From Hydrogenophaga sp. (GTDB taxonomy: Bacteria; Pseudomonadota; Gammaproteobacteria; Burkholderiales; Burkholderiaceae_C), in assembly GCF_030373225.1 (NCBI RefSeq), contig NZ_JAUCZG010000013.1, positions 38,358 through 102,357 on the forward strand: a stretch of DNA of 64,000 nt, given 5' to 3'. How positions within the stretch are numbered: the first letter of the stretch is position 1; each line of letters opens with the position of its first letter. The position numbers and the translations under genes are program-made. Positions 18,082 through 27,109 of the stretch are shown here, piece after piece. The notes below the pieces were generated by a model. It made no database searches. It saw only the letters and a list, made by a program, of their open reading frames with translations, and was not told the origin of the DNA.

Positions 18082-18498
18082 TCAGGTCGCCTTCTTCACC
18101 CAGGACGCGCACCAGCCGGCGGCGGCCACCTGCTTGCCTGCGAACAGCGGACACGGGCCCGCTTCAGCGCCTGCGGCACCCTGGTAGAGCGCGCAGTTGG
18201 CGCAATTGCTGCCGTCCGCAAAATTGGGGTACTTGGCCTTGTCGACGTTGGCAGCCATCGCCACATAGCCCAGTGCCACGGCGGTGGGATCGGTGGCTTC
18301 CACCATCGGGCCGGCGGCCACAGGCGCCTCTGCCGGTGCGGCGGGTGCCGGCGCTGCGGCGGCTGGTGGTTCGGCCGGCGCCGGGGCGGGTGCTGGAGCC
18401 GGCGCGGCGGCGGTGGGTTCTTCCTGCTTGGAGCAGGCGGCCGCAAGCACGGCGCCGCTCACGGGCACCATCATCAAAAAGCGTCTGCGTGTGGTCAT
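18082..18498 (-). CDS. High-potential iron-sulfur protein with Tat/lipoprotein-type signal
   Basis: 138-residue periplasmic electron carrier. The N terminus has twin arginines (TTRRRFLMM) and then a lipobox-like LAAAC (Cys22), suggesting export folded by Tat and possible lipid anchoring. A 35-residue Ala/Pro repeat linker (about 28-62) leads to a HiPIP domain with four cluster ligands C99-x2-C102-x13-C116-x13-C130 (SNCANC, GPCPLF, GWCASW). HiPIPs hold one 4Fe-4S cluster and pass electrons from the bc1 complex to reaction centres or oxidases; the partner is not in this window. Transcribed alone; the upstream 160 bases to the next gene hold no other ORF of note. Confidence 0.93.
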   Translation of the reverse strand: MTTRRRFLMMVPVSGAVLAAACSKQEEPTAAAPAPAPAPAPAEPPAAAAPAPAAPAEAPVAAGPMVEATDPTAVALGYVAMAANVDKAKYPNFADGSNCANCALYQGAAGAEAGPCPLFAGKQVAAAGWCASWVKKAT

Positions 18499-18658
18499 GG
18501 GATTTCCTGGGTTGTGAAGGGGACACGGGCCGAAGGCCTGGTCACGCGGCACCCGAAGTGTTGCCTTTCGGTGTACTGCTGCGTGCGTCCGGTTATACGC
18601 TTGCGCGCAGCGCCGACCTGTTACAGCATGTGCATCCCCCACGTTGGCGCTGTGCCAT

Positions 18659-19447
18659 TCAACGGTGTTTGAACTCGGCCTTGCGCTTGTTCACGAAGGC
18701 ATCCATGCCTTCTTTCTGGTCGGCGGTGGCGAACAGCGCATGGAAGATGCGCCGCTCGAACATCACACCATCGGACAGGCTGCCTTCGAACGAGCGGTTG
18801 ACCGCTTCCTTCGCCGCCATCACGCTGGGCAGCGAGAAGCCGCAGATGGTGAGGGCGGCGCCGAGGGCCTCGTCCATGAGTTTTTCCAGCGGCACCACGC
18901 GGCTCACCAGGCCCGCGCGTTCGGCTTCTGCGGCGTCCATCATGCGGGCGGTGAGCACCATGTCCATGGCCTTGGACTTGCCCACCGCGCGCGGCAGCCG
19001 CTGCGTGCCGCCGGCGCCGGGAATGATGCCCAGCTTGATCTCGGGCTGGCCGAACTTCGCGTTGTCGGCGGCGATGATGAAGTCGCACATCATCGCCAGC
19101 TCGCAGCCGCCGCCCAGCGCGAAGCCGCTGACGGCGCCGATCACGGGTTTGCGGATGCTGCGGATGGTTTCCCAGTTGCGGGTGATGTAGTCGCCCTTGT
19201 AGACGTCGGCGAAGGTGTAAGTGGCCATGGCGCCGATGTCGGCACCGGCGGCAAACGCCTTCTCGCTGCCGGTGAGGATCATGCAGCCGATGTCTTCGTC
19301 GGCATCGAAGGCCTTGAGTGCGGTGCCGAGCTCGTCCATCAGCTGGTTGTTCAGCGCATTGAGTTGTTTGGGCCGGTTGAGCGTGACGATGCCGACCCGG
19401 CCCTCGGTTCGGACGGTGATGCATTCGGGCGCGCTGGTGGTGGTCAT
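18659..19447 (-). CDS. Enoyl-CoA hydratase (crotonase family)
   Basis: 262-residue crotonase-fold enzyme that hydrates trans-2-enoyl-CoA in beta-oxidation-type pathways. The oxyanion-hole stretch [10 protein letters not shown] and [16 protein letters not shown] are present. Both catalytic glutamates of enoyl-CoA hydratases are visible: Glu in GGCELA and Glu in [20 protein letters not shown]. The ATG at 19447 follows GAGGAGACCCC, a strong ribosome site. It is divergent from paaG across a 156-base control region with a TetR-type operator, so it may serve the phenylacetate pathway (PaaF-like role) or act as a general short-chain hydratase. Confidence 0.92.
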   Translation of the reverse strand: MTTTSAPECITVRTEGRVGIVTLNRPKQLNALNNQLMDELGTALKAFDADEDIGCMILTGSEKAFAAGADIGAMATYTFADVYKGDYITRNWETIRSIRKPVIGAVSGFALGGGCELAMMCDFIIAADNAKFGQPEIKLGIIPGAGGTQRLPRAVGKSKAMDMVLTARMMDAAEAERAGLVSRVVPLEKLMDEALGAALTICGFSLPSVMAAKEAVNRSFEGSLSDGVMFERRIFHALFATADQKEGMDAFVNKRKAEFKHR

Positions 19448-19515
19448 GGGGTCTCCTCGGGTGTCGTTGGGGCTGGAAAGCTGTCCACTATAGCGGCCGG
19501 TACCGAGGGAAAATA

Positions 19516-19539
19516 TTAGCCGACCGAGTGGTTGGTTAA
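19516..19539. promoter_or_regulatory. TetR-type operator (PaaR-like) between divergent enoyl-CoA hydratase and paaG
   Basis: An imperfect 24-base palindrome: left arm TTAGCCGACC, four-base centre GAGT, right arm GGTTGGTTAA; 8 of 10 positions pair. The ACCGACC/GGTTGGT style is common for TetR-family regulators of acyl-CoA and phenylacetate genes in betaproteobacteria. It sits in the middle of the divergent promoter region, 69 bases from the hydratase start and 65 bases from the paaG start, so it could repress both directions. No TetR gene lies in this window. Confidence 0.6.
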
Positions 19540-19603
19540 TGGTAAATTCCAGCGCCGACGATGCCCACCGAATACCCACCGCCCGCCGAGGAGACCGCCC
19601 GCC

Positions 19604-20398
19604 ATGTCAGATGCCACCGTCTTGTATGAAGAGCGCGGGGCCGTGGCCCTGGTCACGCTCAACCGGCCCGAGGCGCTCAACAGCTTCACGCGCCAGATGC
19701 ACCACGATCTGTGGAGCGCTCTGGACCAGGCCGAAGCCAACCCGGCGGTGCGGGCCCTCGTGCTCACCGGGGCCGGTCGCGGTTTCTGTGCCGGCGCCGA
19801 CCTGGCCGAATTCGACTTCGAACCCGGACCCGATCTGGTGCAACGCGCCGATCCGGGCCCGGTGATCGACCAGGCCTTCAATCCCACGGCGCGGCGCCTG
19901 CAGGCGTTGCGCATGCCCAGCATCGCCGCGGTCAACGGCGTGGCAGCGGGCGCGGGCGCTTCGGTGGCCATGTGCTGCGACATCGCGATCGCGGCGCCGG
20001 GGGCGAGTTTCATCCAGGCCTTCAGCAAGATCGGCCTGGTGCCCGATGCGGGCGGCAGCTGGCTGCTGGTGGAGCGCCTGGGCCTGGCGCGCGCCATGGC
20101 ACTGGCCATGACCGGCGACAAGCTGCCCGCCGCGCAGGCCAGGGAGTGGGGAATGATCTGGGACGTGAGCGAAGACTGCGTCGGTGCTTCGCTGACCCTG
20201 GCACAGCGGCTCGCCGCCATGCCCACCCGGGCGCTGGTGGCCACGCGCTCCCTGTTGCGCGACGCCTCCACCCGCACCCTGAGCCAGCAACTCGATGTCG
20301 AGCGCGACACGCAGTCGGCCCTGGGCCGCACGCACGACTACATCGAAGGCGTGATGGCGTTTCGCGAGAAACGCCCGGCCCGGTTCAGGGGCGAATGA
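19604..20398 (+). CDS. paaG: 2-(1,2-epoxy-1,2-dihydrophenyl)acetyl-CoA isomerase PaaG
   Basis: 264-residue crotonase-family enzyme. In phenylacetate breakdown PaaG isomerises the ring-epoxide of phenylacetyl-CoA to an oxepin-CoA and also acts later as a dehydroadipyl isomerase. Signatures are [11 protein letters not shown] (oxyanion hole), [17 protein letters not shown] and a catalytic Asp in [19 protein letters not shown], where hydratases have Glu; this supports isomerase rather than hydratase. GAGGAG lies upstream of the ATG at 19604. It overlaps the next gene by ATGA and is the first gene of a paaG-paaI-paaK operon. Confidence 0.9.
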   Translation: MSDATVLYEERGAVALVTLNRPEALNSFTRQMHHDLWSALDQAEANPAVRALVLTGAGRGFCAGADLAEFDFEPGPDLVQRADPGPVIDQAFNPTARRLQALRMPSIAAVNGVAAGAGASVAMCCDIAIAAPGASFIQAFSKIGLVPDAGGSWLLVERLGLARAMALAMTGDKLPAAQAREWGMIWDVSEDCVGASLTLAQRLAAMPTRALVATRSLLRDASTRTLSQQLDVERDTQSALGRTHDYIEGVMAFREKRPARFRGE

Positions 20399-20841
20399 TG
20401 ATGACGCCTCACGAACGTGCCATCCGGGTGGGCGAGGCGATGTTCTCGGTCGACACCGCGAGCAAGGACACCATGGGCATGGAGCTGCTCAGCTGCGAGC
20501 CGGGCCGCGCGACCCTTCGCATGCGGGTGCAGCCGCTGCACCTCAACGGGCACCAGATCTGCCACGGCGGCTTCATCTTCACGCTGGCCGACTCCACCTT
20601 TGCGTTTGCCTGCAACAGCCACAACAAGAACGCCGTGGCCGCCGGCTGCAGCATCGAGTTCCTGCGGCCGGCCCACGCGGGCGACGTGCTCACCTGCGAG
20701 GGTGTGGAGCAGACCCTCTCGGGCCGCCACGGCATCTACGACATGCGGGTGAGCAACCAGCGCGGCGAGACGGTGGCCATGTTCCGCGGCAAGAGCGCGC
20801 AGATTGCCGGGACGGTGTTCCCGGAAGAAGGAGCAGCATGA
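20395..20841 (+). CDS. paaI: Hydroxyphenylacetyl-CoA thioesterase PaaI
   Basis: 148-residue hotdog-fold thioesterase. The active-site helix reads NGHQICHGGFIFTLADSTFAFA, with the HGG-x4-LAD pattern of PaaI. PaaI hydrolyses dead-end ring-hydroxylated phenylacetyl-CoAs and so frees CoA when the pathway stalls. Three consecutive ATG codons open the gene; the first (20395) gives a four-base ATGA overlap with paaG. The stop overlaps paaK in the same way (20838-20841), so paaG, paaI and paaK form a translationally coupled chain. Confidence 0.93.
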   Translation: MMMTPHERAIRVGEAMFSVDTASKDTMGMELLSCEPGRATLRMRVQPLHLNGHQICHGGFIFTLADSTFAFACNSHNKNAVAAGCSIEFLRPAHAGDVLTCEGVEQTLSGRHGIYDMRVSNQRGETVAMFRGKSAQIAGTVFPEEGAA

Positions 20842-22139
20842 AAGCCTTTGCCCTGGAGCCGATCGAGAAGGCCAGCGTGGACGAACTGCGCGCCCTGCAG
20901 CTCAAGCGTCTGCAGGCCACGCTGCGCCACGCGTATGCCCACTCATCCGTCTACCGTGCCAAGTTCGACGCGGCGGGTGTGCATCCGGACGATTGCCGCA
21001 GCCTGGCCGACCTGGCGAAGTTTCCGTTCACCACCAAGAAAGACCTTCGCGACAGTTACCCCTTCGGCATGTTCGCCGTGCCGCGCGAGCAGTGCGCGCG
21101 CATCCACGCCAGCAGCGGCACCACGGGCAAGCCCACGGTGGTGGGCTACACGCTCAAGGACATCGACACCTGGGCCACGGTGGTGGCGCGCAGCATCCGG
21201 GCCAGCGGCGCGCGCCCGGGCGATCTGGTGCATGTGAGCTACGGCTATGGCCTGTTCACCGGCGGCCTGGGCGCGCACTACGGCGCCGAAAAACTGGGCC
21301 TCACGGTGGTGCCCTTCGGTGGTGGCCAGACCGAGCGCCAGGTGCAGCTGATCCAGGACTTCCGGCCCGACATCATCATGGTCACACCGAGCTACATGCT
21401 GGCAATCGCCGACGAGTTCGAGCGCCAGGGCATCGACCCGCGCGACAGCAGCATGCGCATCGGCATCTTCGGCGCCGAACCCTGGACCAACGACATGCGG
21501 GTGGCGATCGAGGCGCGCATGGGCATCGACGCGGTGGACATCTACGGCCTGTCGGAAGTGATGGGTCCGGGCGTGGCCAACGAGTGCGTGGAGACCAAGG
21601 ACGGGCCGACCATCTGGGAAGACCACTTCTATCCCGAAATCATCGACCCGGAAACCGGCGAGCCGGTGGCCGACGGCGAGCGGGGCGAGCTGGTGTTCAC
21701 CAGCCTGACCAAGGAAGCGTTGCCGATCATCCGCTACCGCACGCGCGACCTCACCCGCCTGCTGCCAGGCAGCGCGCGCACCATGCGCCGCATGGAAAAG
21801 ATCACCGGTCGCAGCGACGACATGATGATCGTGCGCGGCGTCAATGTGTTCCCCACGCAGATCGAGGAGTTGATCCTCAAGCGGCCGGAACTCAGTGCGC
21901 ATTACCAGTGCGTGCTGACCCGCGAAGGGCCTATGGACAATCTGAGTGTGGTCGTCGAGACGCGCCCCGGCCTGTCGCCCGAAAGCATCGAGGCCCGGGC
22001 TGCGGCCAAGCAGCTGCAGCACGAGATCAAGGTGTATGTGGGCAGCAGCGTGGCGGTGGAACTCAAGCCTGAAGGCGGCGTGGAACGCAGCCAGGGCAAG
22101 GCCAGGCGGGTGGTGGATCTGCGCTCGCGCACGGCGTGA
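20838..22139 (+). CDS. paaK: Phenylacetate-CoA ligase PaaK
   Basis: 433-residue adenylate-forming enzyme that activates phenylacetate to phenylacetyl-CoA, the entry step of aerobic phenylacetate degradation. Motifs include the ATP loop SSGTTGKPTVVGYT, YGLSEVMGPG, and RYRTRDLT plus GRSDDMMIVRGVNVFPTQIE in the C-terminal lid. Length is standard for PaaK. It ends the paaGIK operon. The ring-epoxidase genes paaABCDE and the hydrolase paaZ are not in the window, so the pathway must be completed elsewhere. Confidence 0.96.
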   Translation: MKAFALEPIEKASVDELRALQLKRLQATLRHAYAHSSVYRAKFDAAGVHPDDCRSLADLAKFPFTTKKDLRDSYPFGMFAVPREQCARIHASSGTTGKPTVVGYTLKDIDTWATVVARSIRASGARPGDLVHVSYGYGLFTGGLGAHYGAEKLGLTVVPFGGGQTERQVQLIQDFRPDIIMVTPSYMLAIADEFERQGIDPRDSSMRIGIFGAEPWTNDMRVAIEARMGIDAVDIYGLSEVMGPGVANECVETKDGPTIWEDHFYPEIIDPETGEPVADGERGELVFTSLTKEALPIIRYRTRDLTRLLPGSARTMRRMEKITGRSDDMMIVRGVNVFPTQIEELILKRPELSAHYQCVLTREGPMDNLSVVVETRPGLSPESIEARAAAKQLQHEIKVYVGSSVAVELKPEGGVERSQGKARRVVDLRSRTA

Positions 22140-22259
22140 GTGTCTGCGAATGCCCACGGATGGGTCCCGTCGGTGTGGCAAAACGCACCCGCCGGAGTGG
22201 AAACCCCTAGCCGGGCACCGATGGTGTGTCCTACATTACCCCCCACAGTTGGGGAAGAC

Positions 22260-22814
22260 ATGGACAAAAACACATTGTTTGGCAAGACGGCGGCTGGGCG
22301 CGAAGCGCTCACCACCCGGCCGGCCGGGCTGGGGCCGCGCCTGCGCGCCTTGCTCATCATGGTGGACGGCAAGCGCAACCTCGCCGAGTTCGAGAAACTG
22401 ACGGGTTCGGAGGCCACGGCCGTGGCCTCGCTGCAGGAGTTGATGTCCGCCGGCTGGGTCGAGATGGTCGGCGCCGATGGATTGCCCAAGGTGCTTGTGG
22501 CAGCAGCACCCGCGCCCGCTGCGGTGTCGGCACCGCCCACGCTGCAGCCCGGGAACGCCCAGCCGGAGCAGCTGGCCGCCCCGGTGGCGGCCACGTTGCC
22601 GTTCAGCGAGGCCCGCCGTCAGGTGGTGCGTTTCATCAACGACCAGCTCGGCCCCATGGGTGAAACGCTGGCGATCCGCGCCGAGGGCTGCAAGACACCG
22701 GCCGACCTGCAGGCAGCGCTGCCCCGCATCCGGGACGGCCTCAAGAGCTTCAAGGGGCCAGGCGCGGTGCAGCAGTTCGACGACGAGATCGCCGGGCGCC
22801 TGCCCAAGGTCTGA
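22260..22814 (+). CDS. Hypothetical protein with winged-helix-like N-terminal region
   Basis: 184 residues, no family recognised with certainty. The N-terminal about 75 residues (FGKTAAGREAL, LRALLIMVDGKRNLAEFEKL, SLQELMSAGWVEMVG) are predicted helix-helix-helix-strand, like a small winged-helix unit. A Pro/Ala linker (about 80-115) joins a second helical domain (EARRQVVRFINDQLGP, LPRIRDGLKSFKGPGAVQQF). GGGGAAG precedes ATG 22260; an in-frame ATG directly after the paaK stop (22140) would add 40 residues of unlikely sequence. It follows paaK by 120 bases and is convergent with the M61 peptidase gene. Confidence 0.7.
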   Translation: MDKNTLFGKTAAGREALTTRPAGLGPRLRALLIMVDGKRNLAEFEKLTGSEATAVASLQELMSAGWVEMVGADGLPKVLVAAAPAPAAVSAPPTLQPGNAQPEQLAAPVAATLPFSEARRQVVRFINDQLGPMGETLAIRAEGCKTPADLQAALPRIRDGLKSFKGPGAVQQFDDEIAGRLPKV

Positions 22815-22826
22815 GGCGCCGGGCGT

Positions 22827-24629
22827 TCAGTCGGACAACCAGGTGCCCAGGCGCGCGGCGTCGGCCACACCCAGCTTCACGGCCTGACTCTCTGTTGGCC
22901 AGTCCATCGGGCATTTCAGCAGGCGGTTGTCGCGCGAGACCAGCGCCGTGATTCGCGTGCGCTGACCGCGCAGCATCTGCACATCGTCGAGCTTGTGGAT
23001 CCGCCAGGCCTCGGGCGAACCACCACGGCGCACCGCGGCCAGTTCGAGTCCGAGCCACTCGTCCCCCGCTGCCAGCCCGGCTGCTTCGGCAGCACCTCCG
23101 CGCAGCACCGTCTTGACCTGCACGCTGCCGCCCGACTCCGTCACGCGCAGGCCGAGCTGCTGGGCCAGCGGCGCTTTCTCGTGCGTGAGCTTGGCGCCGC
23201 GGCCTTGCAGCAGGTCGATCAACGGCAGGTCGGCCGTGCTGTGCACCCAGGCCGCGATTTCGCCGTCGAAACTGCGCTGGCCCAGGCGCTTGAGCGCGCG
23301 CAGCAGGTCGACCTCGCGCAGCGGACCTCCCTTGCAGCGCTGCCAGAGTTCGCGCATCACCGCATCCAGCGTGGTGTGGCCTTCGGCGCGCAACGTGAGG
23401 TCCAGGCACAGCGCCACCAGCGAGCCTTTGGTGTAGTAGCTCACCGTCGCGTTCGGGGTGTTCTCGTGCATGCGGTAGTACTTCACCCAGGCATCGAAGC
23501 TGGCCTGCGCAACGCTTTGCACATGGCGCCCCGGCGTTTGCTGCACCTGGTTGATGGTCTTGGCAACCAGCTGCAGGAAGGTCGCGTCGTCGATGAGGCC
23601 GGCGCGACGCAGCATCAGGTCGTCGTAGTAACTGGTGAAGCCCTCGAAGAACCAGAGCAGCTCGGTGTAGTTCTCGGCGTCGTAGTCGAAGCGTTTGAAC
23701 TCGGCCGGACGCAGCCGCTTGACGTTCCAGGTGTGGAAATACTCATGGCTGATCAGACCCAGCAGCGTGGTGTAGCCGTCGGTGGCCTTGAGTGCCGCGG
23801 GCTTGTCGTTGCTGGATGGACGCAAGCGCGGCAGGTCGGCGCGCTGGCAGATCAGCGCAGTCGAATTGCGGTGCTCGAGCCCACCGTAGCCGTCGGCGCT
23901 GGCGTGCAACATGAAGACGTAGCTGGAAAACGGAGGCGCTCCGTCGCCATGCCAGAACGCGATCTGCGTCTCGCAGATGCGCCGCGTGTCGTCCATCAGC
24001 CGTTCACCATCGAGCCAGGCACCTGCGCCGCTGATCACGAAGCGGTGTTCCACGCCACCGGCGCTGAAATGCCCGTTCCAGAACCGGCCCATCTCGACTG
24101 GGCAGTCGGCCAGCTCGTCGTAGTCGGCCGCGCGGTAGTGGCCGTAGCCGGCGGCATCCACGCTGTGGGCGGGCAAGCCGGTGACCACGTTCCAGCCGTC
24201 GGTGTCGTCCCCGGCCACGATCTCGAGCGCATGGGCCTGGTCTTCCTGGCCGGCCACGCGCAGGCACATGCTGGTCGCATTGAAGAAGCCGCGCGTGCTG
24301 TCCAGGAAGGCGGTGCGCACCGAGGCGTCGAACGCGTACACCTCGTATTGCAGTTCCAGCGCCTGGCCGGCGACCGCGTCAACCTGCCAGTGGTTCTTGT
24401 CGAGCTGTTTGATCGTCACCGGCTGGCCGTCCTGCCAGGCTTGCAGGTTCTGCAGGTGCTGTGAAAACTCACGCACCAGGTAGCTGCCCGGGATCCACAC
24501 CGGCAGCGCCACGCGCTGGTTCCGTGCCGGCTGCTCGATGAGCAGGGTGACGGCGAAGAGGTGTGCGTTGGCGTCCTTGACCGAGACAGTGAAGCGAACG
24601 CCGAGGGGGGCGAGGGGACGTTTGGGCAT
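22827..24629 (-). CDS. M61 family metallopeptidase with PDZ domain
   Basis: 600-residue zinc peptidase of the glycyl aminopeptidase family (M61). The zinc motif is H295-E-Y-F-H299 (GLISHEYFHTWN), with a downstream Glu in LLWFFEGFTSYYDD as the likely third ligand, and GGLEHRNST before it. The N-terminal beta domain has the family VPVWIPGSY-like LPVWIPGSYLVREFS stretch. A PDZ domain (about 500-580) follows, where GLRVTESGG and AAEAAGLAAGDEWLG form the carboxylate-binding and core strands. No signal peptide is visible, so it is probably cytoplasmic. It starts in a TGATG overlap with the DUF3429 gene. Confidence 0.92.
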   Translation of the reverse strand: MPKRPLAPLGVRFTVSVKDANAHLFAVTLLIEQPARNQRVALPVWIPGSYLVREFSQHLQNLQAWQDGQPVTIKQLDKNHWQVDAVAGQALELQYEVYAFDASVRTAFLDSTRGFFNATSMCLRVAGQEDQAHALEIVAGDDTDGWNVVTGLPAHSVDAAGYGHYRAADYDELADCPVEMGRFWNGHFSAGGVEHRFVISGAGAWLDGERLMDDTRRICETQIAFWHGDGAPPFSSYVFMLHASADGYGGLEHRNSTALICQRADLPRLRPSSNDKPAALKATDGYTTLLGLISHEYFHTWNVKRLRPAEFKRFDYDAENYTELLWFFEGFTSYYDDLMLRRAGLIDDATFLQLVAKTINQVQQTPGRHVQSVAQASFDAWVKYYRMHENTPNATVSYYTKGSLVALCLDLTLRAEGHTTLDAVMRELWQRCKGGPLREVDLLRALKRLGQRSFDGEIAAWVHSTADLPLIDLLQGRGAKLTHEKAPLAQQLGLRVTESGGSVQVKTVLRGGAAEAAGLAAGDEWLGLELAAVRRGGSPEAWRIHKLDDVQMLRGQRTRITALVSRDNRLLKCPMDWPTESQAVKLGVADAARLGTWLSD

Positions 24630-25099
24630 CAGAGGGCTCCTGCGCCGATGAAACAGCTCAGCGCGGCAACCGCCGAGAGACGAAAACGCAGCTTGAGCCA
24701 GCCCCCGAGCCCGGCCTGGGCGTAGAGCTTGCGGTCCACCAGGTAACAGACGATCAGCACCAGCCCCAGCCAGGCCAGCCCCGCATGGGGCGGCATCAGC
24801 AGGCCGGGCCAGGCGAGCAGCGAGGGCACGACGCCCCACAGGAAATGCACCTGGGCATCCGGTGCCCGGGCCAGCCGGCTCCAGCCGATGCCCCAGTGGA
24901 TGCCGCCCAGAAAGGAGGTGATGAGGGCGGCGTAGGAGGCCAGTGCCAGTGCCACCCAGGCCTGCAGGCCCGGCTCAACCAGCCAGACCAGCAGTGCCAG
25001 ACCCACCAGCGGGATCAGGCCGGCGTAGCCCAGGTTGTGGATGTACGGCTGCTCCAGGGGCTTGCCGCCGCTGTCCGAGACAGGCATGCCGGGCGCCAT
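24629..25099 (-). CDS. DUF3429 family membrane protein
   Basis: 156 residues with about five hydrophobic segments (LIPLVGLALLVWLV, WVALALASYAALITSFLGGIHWG, FLWGVVPSLLAWPGLLM, LAWLGLVLIVCYLVDRKLY, AVAALSCFIGAGAL). FLGGIHWGIG is the hallmark of DUF3429, a family of unknown function common in proteobacteria. The start ATG (25099) and stop both share bases with neighbours (TGATG at each junction with dsbC and the M61 gene), so these three genes are read as one unit. Confidence 0.82.
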   Translation of the reverse strand: MAPGMPVSDSGGKPLEQPYIHNLGYAGLIPLVGLALLVWLVEPGLQAWVALALASYAALITSFLGGIHWGIGWSRLARAPDAQVHFLWGVVPSLLAWPGLLMPPHAGLAWLGLVLIVCYLVDRKLYAQAGLGGWLKLRFRLSAVAALSCFIGAGAL

Positions 25100-25800
25100 C
25101 ACTTGAGCATGGTCTCGATGCGTTCGGCCGTGATGTAGCCCGGCACCCGGGCGTCATTGACGAAGATCATGGTGGGCGTGCCCTTGATGCCGTGCTTGCT
25201 GGCCAGCTGGCTGTTGCGTTCGATGGCGGCGGTGTCGCAGGTGGCTGCGGGGGGCGGCTGGTTGTTGACCATCCAGTCGCTGTAGGTCCTGGCCTTGTCC
25301 CTGGCACACCAGACGCGACGCGACTTCTCGGCCGAATCCGGGCCGAGGACCGGAATGAGGAAGACATGGACCGTCACGTTGTCGAGCTTGGCGAACTCCT
25401 GGTGCAGTCGCTTGCAGTAGCCGCAGTTGGGGTCCTCGAACACCGCCATCTTGCGCTTGCCGTTGCCGCGCACCAGGGTGAAGGCGTCCTTGAGCGGCAG
25501 GTCCTTGAACGCGATGGCGGTGAGTTTGTCCAGGCGCTGCTCGGTCAGGTTGACCCTGGCCCGGGTGTCGATCAGCACGCCCTGGATCAGGTAGTTGCCG
25601 TCGGCGTCGGTGTAGAAGATGTCGCTCTGGTTGATGCGGACCTCGAAGACGCCAGGCATCGGCGTCTTGCTGATCTCGTCGATGGCGGGCAGGTTGGGCA
25701 GGCGATCGGCGAGGTTCTTGCGAATGGTCGCTTCCTGCGCCTGCGCGCCCAGGGACAGGGCGGTCAGCGCCAGCAACAACAGGGTCTTGAGGAATTTCAT
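25099..25800 (-). CDS. dsbC: Thiol:disulfide interchange protein DsbC
   Basis: 233-residue periplasmic disulfide isomerase. The signal peptide ends near residue 22 (LGAQAQE). An N-terminal dimerisation domain (about 25-80, FEVRINQSDIFYTDADGNYL) precedes a thioredoxin-fold domain with the active site C126-G-Y-C129 (FEDPNCGYCKR), a structural pair in RRVWCARDK and AATCD, and the cis-Pro loop GIKGTPTMIF. DsbC reshuffles wrong disulfides, kept reduced by DsbD. It is downstream of the UbiH-type gene (46 bases) and overlaps DUF3429. Confidence 0.96.
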   Translation of the reverse strand: MKFLKTLLLLALTALSLGAQAQEATIRKNLADRLPNLPAIDEISKTPMPGVFEVRINQSDIFYTDADGNYLIQGVLIDTRARVNLTEQRLDKLTAIAFKDLPLKDAFTLVRGNGKRKMAVFEDPNCGYCKRLHQEFAKLDNVTVHVFLIPVLGPDSAEKSRRVWCARDKARTYSDWMVNNQPPPAATCDTAAIERNSQLASKHGIKGTPTMIFVNDARVPGYITAERIETMLK

Positions 25801-25846
25801 AAAGGGTGCTCTGAGGCGATCGGGAGAAAAATGGAATGCGCAGGGG

Positions 25847-27010
25847 TCAGGTGGTCTGGCCCATGGCCTGGCGCGCCAGCCAGCGCTTGACGGGGCCGCT
25901 GCGGTTGAAGCTGTTCAGGCCCCAGTTGCGCAGCGCCTGCACGCGGCTGTCTTCGTGGGCGAACAAACCGAACAGGCCGTCGGTGACCCAGCCCATGGCG
26001 CCCACTTCGGCAGCGCGGGCACGCTCGTACCGGCGCAGCAGTTTCATGTCACCGAGCTCGCGCCAGTACTCGCGCGCGTGCAGCACGCGGGCCAGCTCGG
26101 CCGCGTCGGCCAGGCCCACGTTGAGACCCTGGCCTGCGAGCGGGTGCATGGCGTGCGCCGCATCGCCGGCCAGCGCCATGCACCCGCTGGCGGTGCGGGC
26201 GATCCAGCGTTGTGCGAGCGAGAGTTCGAGAGGCCAGGCCTGGGCGGAGCTTTCCATGTGCAGGGTGCCCAGGATGTTGGCGCTGCGCGCCTGCACCGCC
26301 TGGGCCAGGACGGAAGGATCGGCGAGCAGCCAGGCGTCGGCCCGGGCTGCCTCGACTGACCACACGAGGGCCACGGAGTTCCCTTGCGCGCCGCCCAGCG
26401 GCAGCAGGGCCATCACTTCCCCCTGGGCGAACCACTGGCGCGCGACGCCCCCGTGCGGCAGCTCGCAGCGCAGCCGGGCAGCCACCGCCTTGTGGGGGTA
26501 AGGACGCACGTCGAAGCCCAGGCCCGCTTGTTCGCGCGTCTGGCTGCGCTTGCCTTCGCAGACCACCGTCAGCGCTGCGGGGGGCGTGGCGGTCATGCGT
26601 TCGATGCTGCCTTGAAAGCCCACGGCGTCGTTCAGGCGCTGCTCCAGCGCGGGCACATCCACGATCCAGGTGAGCGCCTCGCTGCCTTGCTCGCTGGCCG
26701 TGAAGCCCAGCTCGCCGCCGTCGTCGCCCCAGACGCGCATGGCGCTGACCGGGGTGATGGTGCCGGGCTGCGGGCCGCTGTCGTCGGTCTCTGGCCAGGC
26801 GCGCACCGAGCGCAGCAGTTCGCGAGAGGCGCTGTTGAGGGCGTAGGCCCGCACATCGGGTGTGTCCGCACTGCGGGGATGGCCGACCAGCGCCACGCGC
26901 AGGCGATCGCGGGCCAGCAGCAGCGCCAGTGTCTGGCCCACCACGCCCGCTCCCTGAACGGCGACATCGAAACGCCGGGCCGTACCGGTTCGCGGGGGTG
27001 TTGCATTCAT
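25847..27010 (-). CDS. UbiH/UbiF/VisC-family FAD-dependent hydroxylase
   Basis: 387-residue flavoprotein monooxygenase, probably acting on the ubiquinone precursor ring. The Rossmann FAD fingerprint GAGVVGQTLAL sits at about 19-29. VRAYALNSASRELL is a variant of the family's Ala-Leu-Ser stretch, and the second FAD motif LAGDAAHAMHPLAGQGLN is near residue 290. Length fits UbiH, UbiF or UbiI, which cannot be told apart here. It is divergent from the MOSC gene (99 bases between starts). Co-location with dsbC is common in the family, but no functional link follows. Confidence 0.88.
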   Translation of the reverse strand: MNATPPRTGTARRFDVAVQGAGVVGQTLALLLARDRLRVALVGHPRSADTPDVRAYALNSASRELLRSVRAWPETDDSGPQPGTITPVSAMRVWGDDGGELGFTASEQGSEALTWIVDVPALEQRLNDAVGFQGSIERMTATPPAALTVVCEGKRSQTREQAGLGFDVRPYPHKAVAARLRCELPHGGVARQWFAQGEVMALLPLGGAQGNSVALVWSVEAARADAWLLADPSVLAQAVQARSANILGTLHMESSAQAWPLELSLAQRWIARTASGCMALAGDAAHAMHPLAGQGLNVGLADAAELARVLHAREYWRELGDMKLLRRYERARAAEVGAMGWVTDGLFGLFAHEDSRVQALRNWGLNSFNRSGPVKRWLARQAMGQTT

Positions 27011-27109
27011 GGGGGGATTTTAGGAGCAGGGCACAATCCGGGCCTCGCGCCCGGCAAACCCCTGCCGTGCGCCCCGACTTTCCACCCGCCACCCTGCCGC
27101 CACCCCGCC

